Shown here: positions 33,699-42,205 of the stretch, piece by piece
Layout: each line of letters opens with the position of its first letter
How positions within the stretch are numbered: position 1 is the stretch's first letter
Source: Acidimicrobiales bacterium
GTDB taxonomy: Bacteria; Actinomycetota; Acidimicrobiia; Acidimicrobiales; Aldehydirespiratoraceae
Assembly (NCBI GenBank): GCA_033344915.1
Contig: JAWPML010000001.1
Coordinates: 4,110,263-4,174,262, forward strand
Direction: 5' to 3'
DNA length: 64,000 bases
Program-made: the position numbers and the translations under genes
Notes under the pieces: generated by a model
Told to the model about the DNA's origin: nothing
What the model saw: the letters and a program-made list of their open reading frames with translations, nothing else
Database searches by the model: none

Positions 33699-34133
33699 AT
33701 GGCGACGATGGATCTACTCGAACTAGCAGATCACATCACCACGCGGAACGCTGATCTACTGAGTAGCGACGGTTGCGCTGCGGCACTCGACGGCGTGCTG
33801 TCTGCAGCTGCCGCAAGTGGGGCGCGGTGCCTTGCTGGGGCGACCTCGGCGGGCCATGCAATCTGCGGTGCAGCCGTTGTTCGGTCGAATGGTCGTCTTC
33901 GCCTCTGGAGGTCGGGAGATGCCGGGCCGGTACTCGTGGTCGACGGAGTCACTGCGTCAAGGATCGCGGTACAGGTCGTCCAGCGCCGGCTCGAGCATCG
34001 CGGACTGGCGACCTTCGCCCACGTGATTGGTCTAGTACAGCCCGTCGAGAGCTCAGCTAAATGCCCGGGATCGGAAGACGCTGGGCTCTTCACTGAGCAC
34101 GATCGTTGGAGACGCGCGGAAACGGTTGCGTGA
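33699..34133 (+). CDS. Phosphoribosyltransferase-like protein with degenerate PRPP loop
   Basis: A 144-residue protein of unknown role. The segment CLAGATSAGHAICGAAVVR followed by VLVVDGVTASRIAVQVV and RRLEHRGLATFAHVIGLVQ resembles type I phosphoribosyltransferases such as orotate PRTase, where the PRPP loop reads VDDVxTTG. Here it reads VDGVTASR, with the second Asp and the TTG lost, so catalysis is unlikely. A binding or regulatory role is possible. Its 3' end overlaps the convergent integrase by 44 bases. Confidence 0.6.
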   Translation: MATMDLLELADHITTRNADLLSSDGCAAALDGVLSAAAASGARCLAGATSAGHAICGAAVVRSNGRLRLWRSGDAGPVLVVDGVTASRIAVQVVQRRLEHRGLATFAHVIGLVQPVESSAKCPGSEDAGLFTEHDRWRRAETVA

Positions 34134-35274
34134 CTGATCGCGTGGGCCCAGCGGCGATGAACCGCTGGCCGAGTGCCTCATCGAGCTGCTCGCCGATTGC
34201 GGGGAAGAGGTGGCCGTAGGTGCCGAGGGTGACGTTGATCGTCGAGTGGCCCATGCGTTCCATGATCGCTCTGGGGTGGGCGCCCTCTGCGATGAGGAAG
34301 GCGGCGTAGGTGTGGCGCAAGTCGTGAAACCTGGTGTCTCGGGGCAGGCCGGCGCGAACCACTGCGGGCTTGAAATGGCGGGGGTACCAGTTGGAGTGGC
34401 GGAGGGGTCCGCCGTCGGGCCCTTCGAACACGAGGTCGTTCTGCTTCCTGGCGGCGAGGTACGGGACGAGCATCTCGACCACCGGTGTGGGTATGCCGAC
34501 TGAGCGCCGGGAGTAGGTCTTGGTGGGGCCGATGTTGAACTTTCCGTGCGCCTCGTCGGCTGACTCCGAGACCTCGACGCGGCGGCGTAGGAGGTTGATG
34601 CGGGACACCCGGAGCGCGCCGATCTCGCCGGCGCGGAGTCCGGTATAAGCGGCGAAGAGGATGAGGAGTGCGTAGTCGGGATACCCACCGTCGCGATGGG
34701 AGGCACCGCGCCGGAGCGGCGGTGGGTCCCTGATCTCCTCGGCGAGAGCCCACACCTGGTCTTCGTTGAGGAAGACCATCTCCGATTTGGCTTTCCTGGG
34801 CGCCTTGATGTCTTCGACCGGGTTGGTCTTCACTACGCCGTTGCGGATGGCGAGCTTGAACACGAGGCGCATCACGTCGCGGATGTTGCGGACGGTCCCG
34901 GCGCCCTTGCCTTGGTTCGTCAGGTTCGACATGAATGCCAGGACCTCGGCGTGATCGATCGATGCCATGGGCCGATTCCCGAACTCCGGGAGCAGGTGGT
35001 TCCGGACTATGGAGTCGTAGCTCTCACGCGTCTTGGGCTTCAGGTGGGTGGTCGTAGCACTCCACCTCTCGGCCCACTCGCCGAAGGATTGGCGACCGAG
35101 TTGAGGGTCGACCCAATCGTGACGGACCAGGTCCGCCTCGACGGTGTTGGCGTAGCGCTGGGCGTCGGTCTTGCGCTTGAACGTCTTCGTGCGCTGGCGG
35201 CGATCAGGCCCGCGGTAGACGACCTCGTACCGAGTGTGGCCGGCGGGTGTGGTTCGCTTCCGGATGCTCGCCAT
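34090..35274 (-). CDS. int: Tyrosine-family site-specific integrase
   Basis: A 394-residue phage-type integrase. It has an N-terminal arm-binding domain (KRTTPAGHTRYEVVYRG, KTFKRKTDAQRYANTVEADLV), a core-binding SAM-like domain (about 65-160) and a catalytic domain with Arg near 212 (TGLRAGEIGALRV), HDLRHTYA near 316, GHSTINVT and the nucleophile Tyr near 351 (TYGHLFP). All catalytic residues are intact. It lies about 2.6 kb from the tRNA end and is followed upstream by the excisionase-like gene, the usual order at an element end. It should recombine at the initiator tRNA gene. Confidence 0.93.
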   Translation of the reverse strand: MASIRKRTTPAGHTRYEVVYRGPDRRQRTKTFKRKTDAQRYANTVEADLVRHDWVDPQLGRQSFGEWAERWSATTTHLKPKTRESYDSIVRNHLLPEFGNRPMASIDHAEVLAFMSNLTNQGKGAGTVRNIRDVMRLVFKLAIRNGVVKTNPVEDIKAPRKAKSEMVFLNEDQVWALAEEIRDPPPLRRGASHRDGGYPDYALLILFAAYTGLRAGEIGALRVSRINLLRRRVEVSESADEAHGKFNIGPTKTYSRRSVGIPTPVVEMLVPYLAARKQNDLVFEGPDGGPLRHSNWYPRHFKPAVVRAGLPRDTRFHDLRHTYAAFLIAEGAHPRAIMERMGHSTINVTLGTYGHLFPAIGEQLDEALGQRFIAAGPTRSVTQPFPRVSNDRAQ

Positions 35275-35343
35275 GGCTCTGGTCTCCTGCTGCTATCTGA
35301 TCTGCGGAACGTACGTGAGGACTGTGACAGGCGGCTGAGGCGA

Positions 35344-35550
35344 TCAGTCGAGGTGCTGCTGCTCGATGCGCTTGGTGGCGATCCACTCGGCCACGTCGTC
35401 CGGGTGGAAGCGGACGAACTTGCCGATCTTGTGGAAAGCGATCCGCCGCTCTTCGACGAGGCGACGCACGTAGCGCTCGGAGACGTCGAGCTGCTGAGCG
35501 AGGGTAGCGATATCGATCAGCGAGGTGACGCCGTCATCACTGGTCTGCAT
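35344..35550 (-). CDS. xis: Excisionase-like MerR/HTH_17 DNA-binding protein
   Basis: A 68-residue single-domain winged-helix protein: LIDIATLAQQLDVSERYVRRL, VEERRIAFHKIGKFVRFHPDDVAEWI. This is the standard HTH_17/excisionase pattern. Start options are ATG 35550 or GTG 35559, the latter overlapping the stop of the cell-wall hydrolase gene as GTGA; the ATG is used here. Position directly upstream of the integrase suggests control of excision direction. Confidence 0.82.
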   Translation of the reverse strand: MQTSDDGVTSLIDIATLAQQLDVSERYVRRLVEERRIAFHKIGKFVRFHPDDVAEWIATKRIEQQHLD

Positions 35551-35555
35551 GGCCG

Positions 35556-36797
35556 TCACGGCTGGGCCTCCTCGGGTGCGTCGGTTGGTGTGATGCCGGC
35601 GCGGTCGAGCCAGGCCGGCCAGTCGGTCGTCGGGCGTCCTTGCACACAACCGGCTGCTGGGGCGACGGCGGGGTTGATCGGGGTCTGGCGTGCGATGGCG
35701 AGCAGGAGTGGTTGTGGGCAGACGGCAGCTCCGTCGACTCGGATGCCGAGGTGGAGGTGCGGTCCTGTCGTGTTGCCGGCCCCGAGGGTGCCCGGTTGAC
35801 CGCCGGAGAGTCCGACGAGAGTGCCCGCGCCGACGACCTGGCCCGCTCGGACGGCGAGCTGTGAGATGTGGCAGTAGGTATAGACCGCGCCGTCTACCCC
35901 GGCGAGGTTGACCGTCGTGCCGCAACGGTTCGGGTCTGTTGGGTACACGCCGGCCGGTGCTGCGTTGGTGATCGTCCCTGCGGTCATGGCGAAGAGGGGA
36001 GTCCCAACCGGGAGACCGAGGTCCCATGCCGGGTAGTCGTGATGCGGTGAGACGAGCTGTTGGTTGTCGACGAGTTGTGGGTTGACCGGGAGGGCGTAGC
36101 CGGCGATGGGAAGCGCCGCCGAGGCGAGCGGCCCGGTGTAGGCGTCTGCCCACTCGAGGACCGCGTCCACGTACTCGTCGGACCTGTTGTAGTCGAGGAT
36201 CGCTGCTTCGATGTCGACGATGCGGCCGTCGGGGCAGAGGTGACGGCGCATGGCGGCGACCGCGTCGTGGATGTTGTGGGGGTCGGCGATTCCGTCGCCG
36301 TTGCGGTCGGTTCCAAAGATTCGCCAGCTGGAGGGGATGAACTGGAACGGACCGACGGCGCGGTCCCACACGGTGTCGCCGTCCAAGCTGCCGTCGTCGG
36401 TGTCTGGGATGCGAGCGGTTCCGTTGCTGCCGTCGAGCGCGATGCCGATGATCAGCGGTCGGGCGACCCCTTCAGGACCGATCGACGCTCCCGCGAAGCG
36501 TCCGTGGTCGGACTCGACCTTGCTGATGCCGGCCATGACCGTCCAGGGCAGACCGTCGCACTGCTGTGCCTCGGCGATGAAGAGCTGGAGGAGCAGCGAC
36601 GGTATGTCGGCGACCGCCTCATCGGAGGGGCTGGACACCGTCACCGACGCTGCTGCTGAACCAGCGCCGGCAGCGACAGTTACCAGGCCGACAAGGGCAA
36701 AGGCACCGATCATGAGGATCAATGCGAGGGCGGCGGCAACGCCGCCGATCAACTTCACCGCTGCTCTCCGCTGTTTTCCATGCCCACCCAGGGACAC
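35556..36797 (-). CDS. Conjugation-type cell-wall hydrolase: lytic transglycosylase plus M23 peptidase
   Basis: A 413-residue protein with an N-terminal membrane anchor (about 16-43). A lytic transglycosylase domain follows (about 65-200; catalytic Glu95 in ISKVESDHGRF, AVGPFQFIPSSWRIFG, and an unusual DRNGDGIADPHN loop resembling a calcium-binding loop). The M23 endopeptidase domain is at about 240-360, with HHDYPAWDLGLPVG and HLHLGIR. Such enzymes open peptidoglycan locally for the transfer machinery in Gram-positive ICEs. The gene faces away from the Tad operon and is coupled to the excisionase-like gene. Confidence 0.88.
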   Translation of the reverse strand: MSLGGHGKQRRAAVKLIGGVAAALALILMIGAFALVGLVTVAAGAGSAAASVTVSSPSDEAVADIPSLLLQLFIAEAQQCDGLPWTVMAGISKVESDHGRFAGASIGPEGVARPLIIGIALDGSNGTARIPDTDDGSLDGDTVWDRAVGPFQFIPSSWRIFGTDRNGDGIADPHNIHDAVAAMRRHLCPDGRIVDIEAAILDYNRSDEYVDAVLEWADAYTGPLASAALPIAGYALPVNPQLVDNQQLVSPHHDYPAWDLGLPVGTPLFAMTAGTITNAAPAGVYPTDPNRCGTTVNLAGVDGAVYTYCHISQLAVRAGQVVGAGTLVGLSGGQPGTLGAGNTTGPHLHLGIRVDGAAVCPQPLLLAIARQTPINPAVAPAAGCVQGRPTTDWPAWLDRAGITPTDAPEEAQP

Positions 36798-36921
36798 CTG
36801 ACGAGAGCGAGCGCGACACGCGACCGGTCGTGATCTGGGCGGCGAGGTTCGAGAAGTCGTGAAGCGTTGTCGCGTTCGCGCTCATCCGATGTCCCTGGTC
36901 AAACGACAGGAGGTCGATAAT

Positions 36922-36936
36922 GCAAGTTAAACTTGC
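36922..36936. promoter_or_regulatory. Perfect palindrome GCAAGTT-A-AACTTGC
   Basis: A 15-base AT-richer palindrome sits just after an AGGAGG-N6-ATG (36908-36922), in the 284-base space between the cell-wall hydrolase and the Tad operon. It could be an operator or an mRNA hairpin that covers a start. Apart from this the space shows no other gene I can support. Confidence 0.55.
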
Positions 36937-37081
36937 GACCAGTAGTTGCGTTCACATACCGTGGCGATGTGACCGCTTCTCAACGCACTCCATCGATTCG
37001 TCCGAGAGTTCCGACGGCCAAGTCGATCGATGCTCTGCGGGCTCATCACGTTGGGTCTTGCCTCACGGCGGACCTTCTCTG

Positions 37082-37747
37082 ATGCGGTGCCGCCCCTCGA
37101 TTGTCGTCGTTCTTTGTGCCCTGGCGGTCGCCGCCTGCTCCTCCAGCGATCCGTCGGAGTCGTTGGCAACGTCGACGACGGAGGCGGTTACGACTACGGA
37201 TCCCTCGGTGTCAACACCAGCGCCGACGGACGCGCCGACAACGACGCCAACAGTGGTGCCGACGCTCGCTCCTGAACCGACCGAAGCTCCCGAGGACGAA
37301 CCGATCGAGACGGTCATTGCCGGCCGTATCCGTGGATTCTTCGATGCCCGTGAGGCAGCTAACGCCGGCCCGGTCCCCGATCCCGCCGACCCGGCGCTTG
37401 CAGAGGTCGCTGCGGGGGAGGCTTTGGCGTCGGCTGCCGCCGAGACGCAACGCCGCCTTGACGACGGGCGTGCTATCCGAGCGGGAGAGCAGGCGCTCGC
37501 CGAGATATGGGTGGGCTCGGTTCGGTTGGATGACGACACGGCCCAAGCCGCAGCCTGCTCGGTCGATGACGGTGTCATCTACGAGGTCGCGACGGGTGAC
37601 GTGGTCAACGACGACGTCGTGACTCACAGCTACGTCGTTGATCTCCAGCTGTCTGGTGATGCCTGGAAGGTAATCAGAGTCGTGCGGCTCCAGCAGTGGG
37701 AGGGGGTGGCGGGATGCGCGTTGGCGCGCGGGGATTTCCCCTTCTGA
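37082..37747 (+). CDS. Putative lipoprotein at the head of the Tad operon
   Basis: A 221-residue protein with a lipoprotein signal (MRCRPSIVVVLCALAVAAC, lipobox AVAAC), a Thr/Pro/Ala linker of about 50 residues, and a C-terminal domain that looks NTF2-like (IRGFFDAREAANAG, VVTHSYVVDLQLSGDAWKVIRVV). The frame begins earlier at ATG 36920 with a perfect AGGAGG site, but that start would bury the signal peptide 54 residues inside, so ATG 37082 is favoured on function. It is the first gene of the pilus operon and its end overlaps the next start. Confidence 0.72.
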   Translation: MRCRPSIVVVLCALAVAACSSSDPSESLATSTTEAVTTTDPSVSTPAPTDAPTTTPTVVPTLAPEPTEAPEDEPIETVIAGRIRGFFDAREAANAGPVPDPADPALAEVAAGEALASAAAETQRRLDDGRAIRAGEQALAEIWVGSVRLDDDTAQAAACSVDDGVIYEVATGDVVNDDVVTHSYVVDLQLSGDAWKVIRVVRLQQWEGVAGCALARGDFPF

Positions 37748-38553
37748 TTGCTGTGCTTCTGGTCGCCGTTGGCCCGGCGAACGCGGCCGACGAAGGCGAG
37801 GTCGGTGTTGTCGACAACGTCGTGCAGGTCATTGCTGTCGCCACGGTTGAAGGCGTCAGCTGGGGCAGTGACGACAGCTGTACGTACGAGGTGGTCATCG
37901 ACGATGACCTTGCCGTAGGCGTCTACGGGATCGACTTGGAACGGCTCTACTCCGACACCGGACGTTGGCTACGTCTGACCTGTGACGGTGAGGTCGTCGT
38001 GGTCGACGGGCGGTTCGTAGTTCCAGAGGTGGATGCCTTCACCATTCCCGACCTGCTCGAGCAAGCGATGCGGACCCTCGACCCGCCGAGTCCGACCTGG
38101 AGGGCGAGCCCCGATGGAGTGACAGTGCCGATGGTCGCACAGCTCCCGACCTGGCTATGGGTCGACACTGCCTACTGGAATGGCACATTCACAGCACGCG
38201 CTGCGACACCGAGCGGGCGCATGTGGGCCGAAGCGCACGCCGTTCCGGCTGCCGCGACATGGTCGCCGGGTGATGGATCCACTGTGGTCTGCTCCGGACC
38301 CGGATCGCAGTGGACCGCCGCTAACGAGGAGCCGGAGTGCTCGCACACCTATCGGCACTCGACGGCTGGCACGAGCGGCTTCCGTGTCACCGCGACGGTC
38401 GAGTTCGAGGTCTGGGGATCGACGAGTCTCAACCCGACCGCAGCCCTACTGGGGACGATCGCTCGCACTGCGGCCCCGATCACGGTCGAAGTCGCCGAGA
38501 TCCAAGCGCTCGAGACCAACGGGCGCCTAGTGGAAGAACAGGTAGACCGATGA
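37714..38553 (+). CDS. Secreted protein with PKD-like segment
   Basis: A 279-residue exported protein with signal peptide (MRVGARGFPLLIAVLLVAVGPANA-AD). Past this it is beta-rich. A segment of the pattern ATWSPGDGSTVVCSGPG followed by CSHTYRHSTAG and FRVTATVEFEVWG resembles the PKD-like domains often encoded in actinobacterial Tad loci. Probably part of the pilus apparatus or its surface anchor. ATG 37714, behind GGAGGGGG, overlaps the lipoprotein gene by 34 bases; the stop overlaps the SAF gene by ATGA. Confidence 0.7.
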   Translation: MRVGARGFPLLIAVLLVAVGPANAADEGEVGVVDNVVQVIAVATVEGVSWGSDDSCTYEVVIDDDLAVGVYGIDLERLYSDTGRWLRLTCDGEVVVVDGRFVVPEVDAFTIPDLLEQAMRTLDPPSPTWRASPDGVTVPMVAQLPTWLWVDTAYWNGTFTARAATPSGRMWAEAHAVPAAATWSPGDGSTVVCSGPGSQWTAANEEPECSHTYRHSTAGTSGFRVTATVEFEVWGSTSLNPTAALLGTIARTAAPITVEVAEIQALETNGRLVEEQVDR

Positions 38554-39248
38554 CGACGCAGCTCCGCGACCAGAAGTTGGCGAACGGACACGCAAGAGGC
38601 GAAGCCCACTTCGACCTCGCCCCAACGGTGGGGTCGGCGGGCCGGCGTCGCCTGCCCGAGATCGCCGGGGGCATCCTCGTCGTGGCCGTGTGCGCTCTCG
38701 CCGCTCTGTGGTGGCAGACAGCATCGACCGAACAGCACCCGGCGCTCGCACTGCGCAGCTCAGTGGAGCGGGGACAGGTGATCACGGGCGACGACCTCCA
38801 AATCGTCGGGATCGGCAGCGACGACACGCTCGCTGTTCTGACCGAACCCGAGGCCGGTCTGGTTGTCGGCAGAGTCGCACGCACCGACCTTCCGGCAGGA
38901 GCGCTCATCACTGCCGAGCAGTTCAGCGACGGGTCGCTCATCACTGCCGGTCAGGGCGTTGTCGGTCTCTCGCTGGAGCCCGGCCAGTTCCCATCACTGT
39001 CGCTGTCGGCCGGCGACGCCGTGGCCGTTGTCCTGACGCCGGCGGCGGGCGATCCAAGGGCCTTTGACGGCGTCACGGTCGAAGCCGCCGTGCTCGTCGA
39101 TCGGGCCACCGTGGTAGAGGTCAGCCAGGTCGGGGTACAGGGGAACCTGTTCGCGGCCATTCAGGTCGGCGAGGACGATGCGGCACGCGTCGCCTCCGCG
39201 GCATCGGCCAACCGCGTCCGCCTCATCCAGGTCGCCGAGGAAGGATGA
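38550..39248 (+). CDS. SAF-domain protein (CpaB/RcpC-like)
   Basis: A 232-residue protein with a single N-terminal membrane helix (about 36-57: LPEIAGGILVVAVCALAALWW). An extracytoplasmic SAF domain follows (VERGQVITGDDLQIVGI, GRVARTDLPAGALITAEQF). This is the layout of CpaB/RcpC, which stabilises the Tad machine at the cell wall or outer layer. It is coupled upstream by ATGA and separated by one base from the CpaE-like gene. Confidence 0.82.
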   Translation: MTTQLRDQKLANGHARGEAHFDLAPTVGSAGRRRLPEIAGGILVVAVCALAALWWQTASTEQHPALALRSSVERGQVITGDDLQIVGIGSDDTLAVLTEPEAGLVVGRVARTDLPAGALITAEQFSDGSLITAGQGVVGLSLEPGQFPSLSLSAGDAVAVVLTPAAGDPRAFDGVTVEAAVLVDRATVVEVSQVGVQGNLFAAIQVGEDDAARVASAASANRVRLIQVAEEG

Positions 39249-39249
39249 G

Positions 39250-40041
39250 ATGAGTCTCATCTGTCTCGCCTCGGCCAAGGGATCGCCCGGCGTCACCACC
39301 ACCGCGCTCGGACTCGCCGCCGCCCTACCCGTCGATGCTGCGCACCGCAAGCTCCTTCTCGAAGCCGACGCAGCAGGTGGCGCCCTCGCCATCCGGTACC
39401 AGCTCGGGCGCCTACCGGGCCTGGTGACCCTCGCGGCCGCGGGTCGACACGGGTTGAACCGGGAGGATCTGTGGAGCCATACCCAAGGGATCCCCGGCGG
39501 GCTCCCGGTCGTCGTCGCCCCGGAGCGTGCCGACCGCACGATGTCGATCCTGGACACGAGCGGCGCTCGTCTGGGGCACTGGCTCGCCGAGCTCCCCGAC
39601 GTCACCACAGTCGCCGACGCCGGCCGGCTCGCACCGCAACCAGGCGGCTTGGTTGCCACCGCCGATCTGGTGCTGCTGGTGGCCCGTCCAACAGCCGAGC
39701 AGGTCCACCCCGGCGCCGCGCTCCTCGACGCGCTCACCGACGCCGGGTGCTCGGTCGCATGGCTACTGGTTGGATCATCCCCTCATCCAGCTGCCGAGGT
39801 CGAGCGCTTCACCGAACATGCGGTCGCCCGAGTTCTTCCCGACGACGCGCGAGGAGCAAGCGCACTGCTCGCCGGCAACGTGACCGGCAACGCCAGCCGT
39901 CGACCGCTACTTCGTGAAATCGCCGCGCTGGCCCGAGACCTCGCCCCGGTCCCCATCCCGGACGAGAAGTCCACGCCTACCGGCGAAGCGACGTCACCAC
40001 GCAACGAGACCACGCCGCTGACGATGGAGGCAGTCGGATGA
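39250..40041 (+). CDS. CpaE/TadZ-like MinD/ParA-family protein with altered P-loop
   Basis: A 263-residue member of the MinD/ParA class. The N-terminal motif reads SAKGSPGVTTTALGLAAAL where active members have KGGxGKT; the signature Lys is kept but the second Lys is Val. In Tad systems this protein localises the machine and such alterations are common in the actinobacterial type. The ribosome site GAGGAAGG and ATG 39250 set the start. It overlaps the CpaF gene by ATGA. Confidence 0.78.
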   Translation: MSLICLASAKGSPGVTTTALGLAAALPVDAAHRKLLLEADAAGGALAIRYQLGRLPGLVTLAAAGRHGLNREDLWSHTQGIPGGLPVVVAPERADRTMSILDTSGARLGHWLAELPDVTTVADAGRLAPQPGGLVATADLVLLVARPTAEQVHPGAALLDALTDAGCSVAWLLVGSSPHPAAEVERFTEHAVARVLPDDARGASALLAGNVTGNASRRPLLREIAALARDLAPVPIPDEKSTPTGEATSPRNETTPLTMEAVG

Positions 40042-41351
40042 GTTTCGACTCCGCGCTGGTCAACCGTCTGCACTCAGGTGTTGGTGAAGCGCTCGACGAA
40101 CGCGACGCCGCCGACGAGGTCGCCGGTCGGCGCCCGCTCGGCCACGACGACCGCCGCCAATTCGCCCGTCAGCTCATCAGTCGCCAGCTCGCCGAGCTCG
40201 ATGCCGAGCGCCTCGGTGGCGGAACCGAACCAGTCACCGACGACGAGGCGCGACGCCTCACCACCGCAGTACTGAACCGTCTCTTCGGAATCGGACGCCT
40301 CCAGGCCTACATCGACGACCCGCAGTGGACCGACATCCATGCCAACGGCTTCGACGAGGTCTGGCTCACCGCTCAGGACGGCTCGGTTGTCGCCGGCGAA
40401 CCGGTCGCCGATACCGACACCGAGCTGATCGAACTCATCCAAACCCAAGCCCGCAGGGGTCGTTCCGAGCAGCGCTGGGACCCTGCCTCGCCGGAACTCG
40501 ACATGCGGCTCCCCTCGGGTGACCGCCTCCACGCCATCGCCTGGGTCTCGGGTCGGCCGTCGGTCTCGATCCGACGCCACAACTTCGATATCAGTCGCCT
40601 CAAGCAGCTGATAGGCCTGGGCACGATCTCCGAGTCGCTGTTCCACCTGTTGCAGGCGATGGTGCGGGCCCGCTTCAACGTGATCGTCGCCGGCGGCACC
40701 GGCGCCGGCAAGACGACCCTGTTGCGCTGCCTCCTCAACGAGGTTGCGCCGACCGAGAGAATCATCACCGTCGAGGACTCCCTCGAGATCGGTCTCGAGC
40801 ACTTCGCCACCCTGCACCCGAACCGCGTCGACCTCGAGGCACGCGAAGCCAACCTCGAAGGCGTCGGCGAGTTTCCCATGCACCGCCTCGTGCGATCCGG
40901 TCTACGAATGCAGCCCGACCGGGTGATCGTCGGCGAGGTCCGCGGCGCCGAGGCCCTTCCGATGATGCTGGCCATGTCGCAGGGCAACGACGGCTCGATG
41001 TGCACCATCCACGCGGACTCCAGCCTCGGCGTGTTCACCCGACTCCAGATGTACATGGCAATGACGCCCGAGCGATTCGACGTCGAGGTCACCAACCTGA
41101 TGATCGCCAACGCCGTGCATTTCGTGCTCCACCTCGGTCGCCTCGACAGCAACGAACGCGTGGTCACCAGCGTCCGTGAGATCACCGGCGCCGACGGCCC
41201 GATGGTCACGTCCAACGAGGTCTATGCACCCGACAACACGGGCCGGGCCATGCCTCGCTTCACGTTTCGTGACGCCAACCTCGGCCGCCTCGAACGGGTC
41301 GGTTTCGATTCTCGTTGGCTCAGCCCCGACATGGCCGGGTGGCAGCGATGA
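40038..41351 (+). CDS. cpaF: TadA/CpaF secretion ATPase
   Basis: A 437-residue hexameric type II/IV secretion ATPase that powers pilus growth. An N-terminal helical domain (SRQLAELDAERLGGG, DPQWTDIHANGFDEVWL) is followed by the catalytic core with Walker A AGGTGAGKTTLLR near 218, Asp box VEDSLEI, Walker B region RMQPDRVIVGEVRGAEALPM, and the SMCTIHADS His box. All key residues are present. Coupled on both sides by ATGA to the CpaE-like and TadB-like genes. Confidence 0.93.
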   Translation: MSFDSALVNRLHSGVGEALDERDAADEVAGRRPLGHDDRRQFARQLISRQLAELDAERLGGGTEPVTDDEARRLTTAVLNRLFGIGRLQAYIDDPQWTDIHANGFDEVWLTAQDGSVVAGEPVADTDTELIELIQTQARRGRSEQRWDPASPELDMRLPSGDRLHAIAWVSGRPSVSIRRHNFDISRLKQLIGLGTISESLFHLLQAMVRARFNVIVAGGTGAGKTTLLRCLLNEVAPTERIITVEDSLEIGLEHFATLHPNRVDLEAREANLEGVGEFPMHRLVRSGLRMQPDRVIVGEVRGAEALPMMLAMSQGNDGSMCTIHADSSLGVFTRLQMYMAMTPERFDVEVTNLMIANAVHFVLHLGRLDSNERVVTSVREITGADGPMVTSNEVYAPDNTGRAMPRFTFRDANLGRLERVGFDSRWLSPDMAGWQR

Positions 41352-42205
41352 GCCTCCTGATGGCGGCCGCCGCCGGCACCGGCATAGGGCTCGGCGTCCT
41401 GTTGATCGTCGCCGGACTGCGAGGCCAGCGGATCCTGCCCGGCCTCGACCGGCTGTTCCCCTCGGCGACAAACGTCGAGACGGCTGCGGCATGGTGCGGG
41501 GCGGCGGCGATCACTGGCATCGTCGTCTACGCCCTCGTCGGTTGGCCGGTCGCCGCCGTCCTCGCCGCCGGAACCGTGATCTGGCTACCCCGACCGCTCG
41601 CCGCCCGCACGAACCGCGACACCGCAGTGGCCCGCACCGAAGCGATCGCCTCCTGGGCCGAAATGATCCGCGACAACATGGCTGGCTCGGCTGGCCTGGA
41701 ACAGGCGCTCATTGCGTCCGCCCATGTCGCACCGGCGGCCATCGCCCCCGAGCTTCGGCGCTTCGCTGGCCGAATCGACCGGATGCCCCTGGTCGACGCC
41801 CTTGGCCGCCTCGGCGCCGAGGTCGATCACCCCTCGGCCGACCTGGTCGTCGTAGCCCTCGTCAACGCCGCTCGCATGGAAGCCCGCGAACTCGGACCGC
41901 TGCTCGGACGGCTGGCCGACACCATCCGTGCCGATGTTCGCATGCGTCTACGTGTCGAGGTCGGTCGGGCCCGCATCCGCACTTCGGCCCGGATCGTGGT
42001 CGCCACCTCGGTCGCGACGATCGGGTTCCTCTTCGTGTTCTCCCGCCAGCTCCTCGAGGCCTACGACTCCCTTGCGGGCCAACTCTGGTTGCTCGTCGTC
42101 GCCGGGGTCTTCGCGCTCGGAGGCTGGCTGCTGTCCAGCTACGGACAGCTCGAGATGCCAGAACGGTTCTCGGCCCGCACCTCCCGCACCGTGGCCAGGC
42201 AATGA
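41348..42205 (+). CDS. tadB: TadB-like inner-membrane platform protein
   Basis: A 285-residue membrane protein with hydrophobic helices near the N-terminus (two), about 215-235 and 245-270. A cytoplasmic T2SSF-type domain lies between, with helices such as AEMIRDNMAGSAGLEQALIAS and PSADLVVVALVNAARME. With TadC it forms the platform on which CpaF acts. The start ATG 41348 overlaps the CpaF stop and its own stop overlaps the TadC-like start. Confidence 0.85.
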   Translation: MSLLMAAAAGTGIGLGVLLIVAGLRGQRILPGLDRLFPSATNVETAAAWCGAAAITGIVVYALVGWPVAAVLAAGTVIWLPRPLAARTNRDTAVARTEAIASWAEMIRDNMAGSAGLEQALIASAHVAPAAIAPELRRFAGRIDRMPLVDALGRLGAEVDHPSADLVVVALVNAARMEARELGPLLGRLADTIRADVRMRLRVEVGRARIRTSARIVVATSVATIGFLFVFSRQLLEAYDSLAGQLWLLVVAGVFALGGWLLSSYGQLEMPERFSARTSRTVARQ

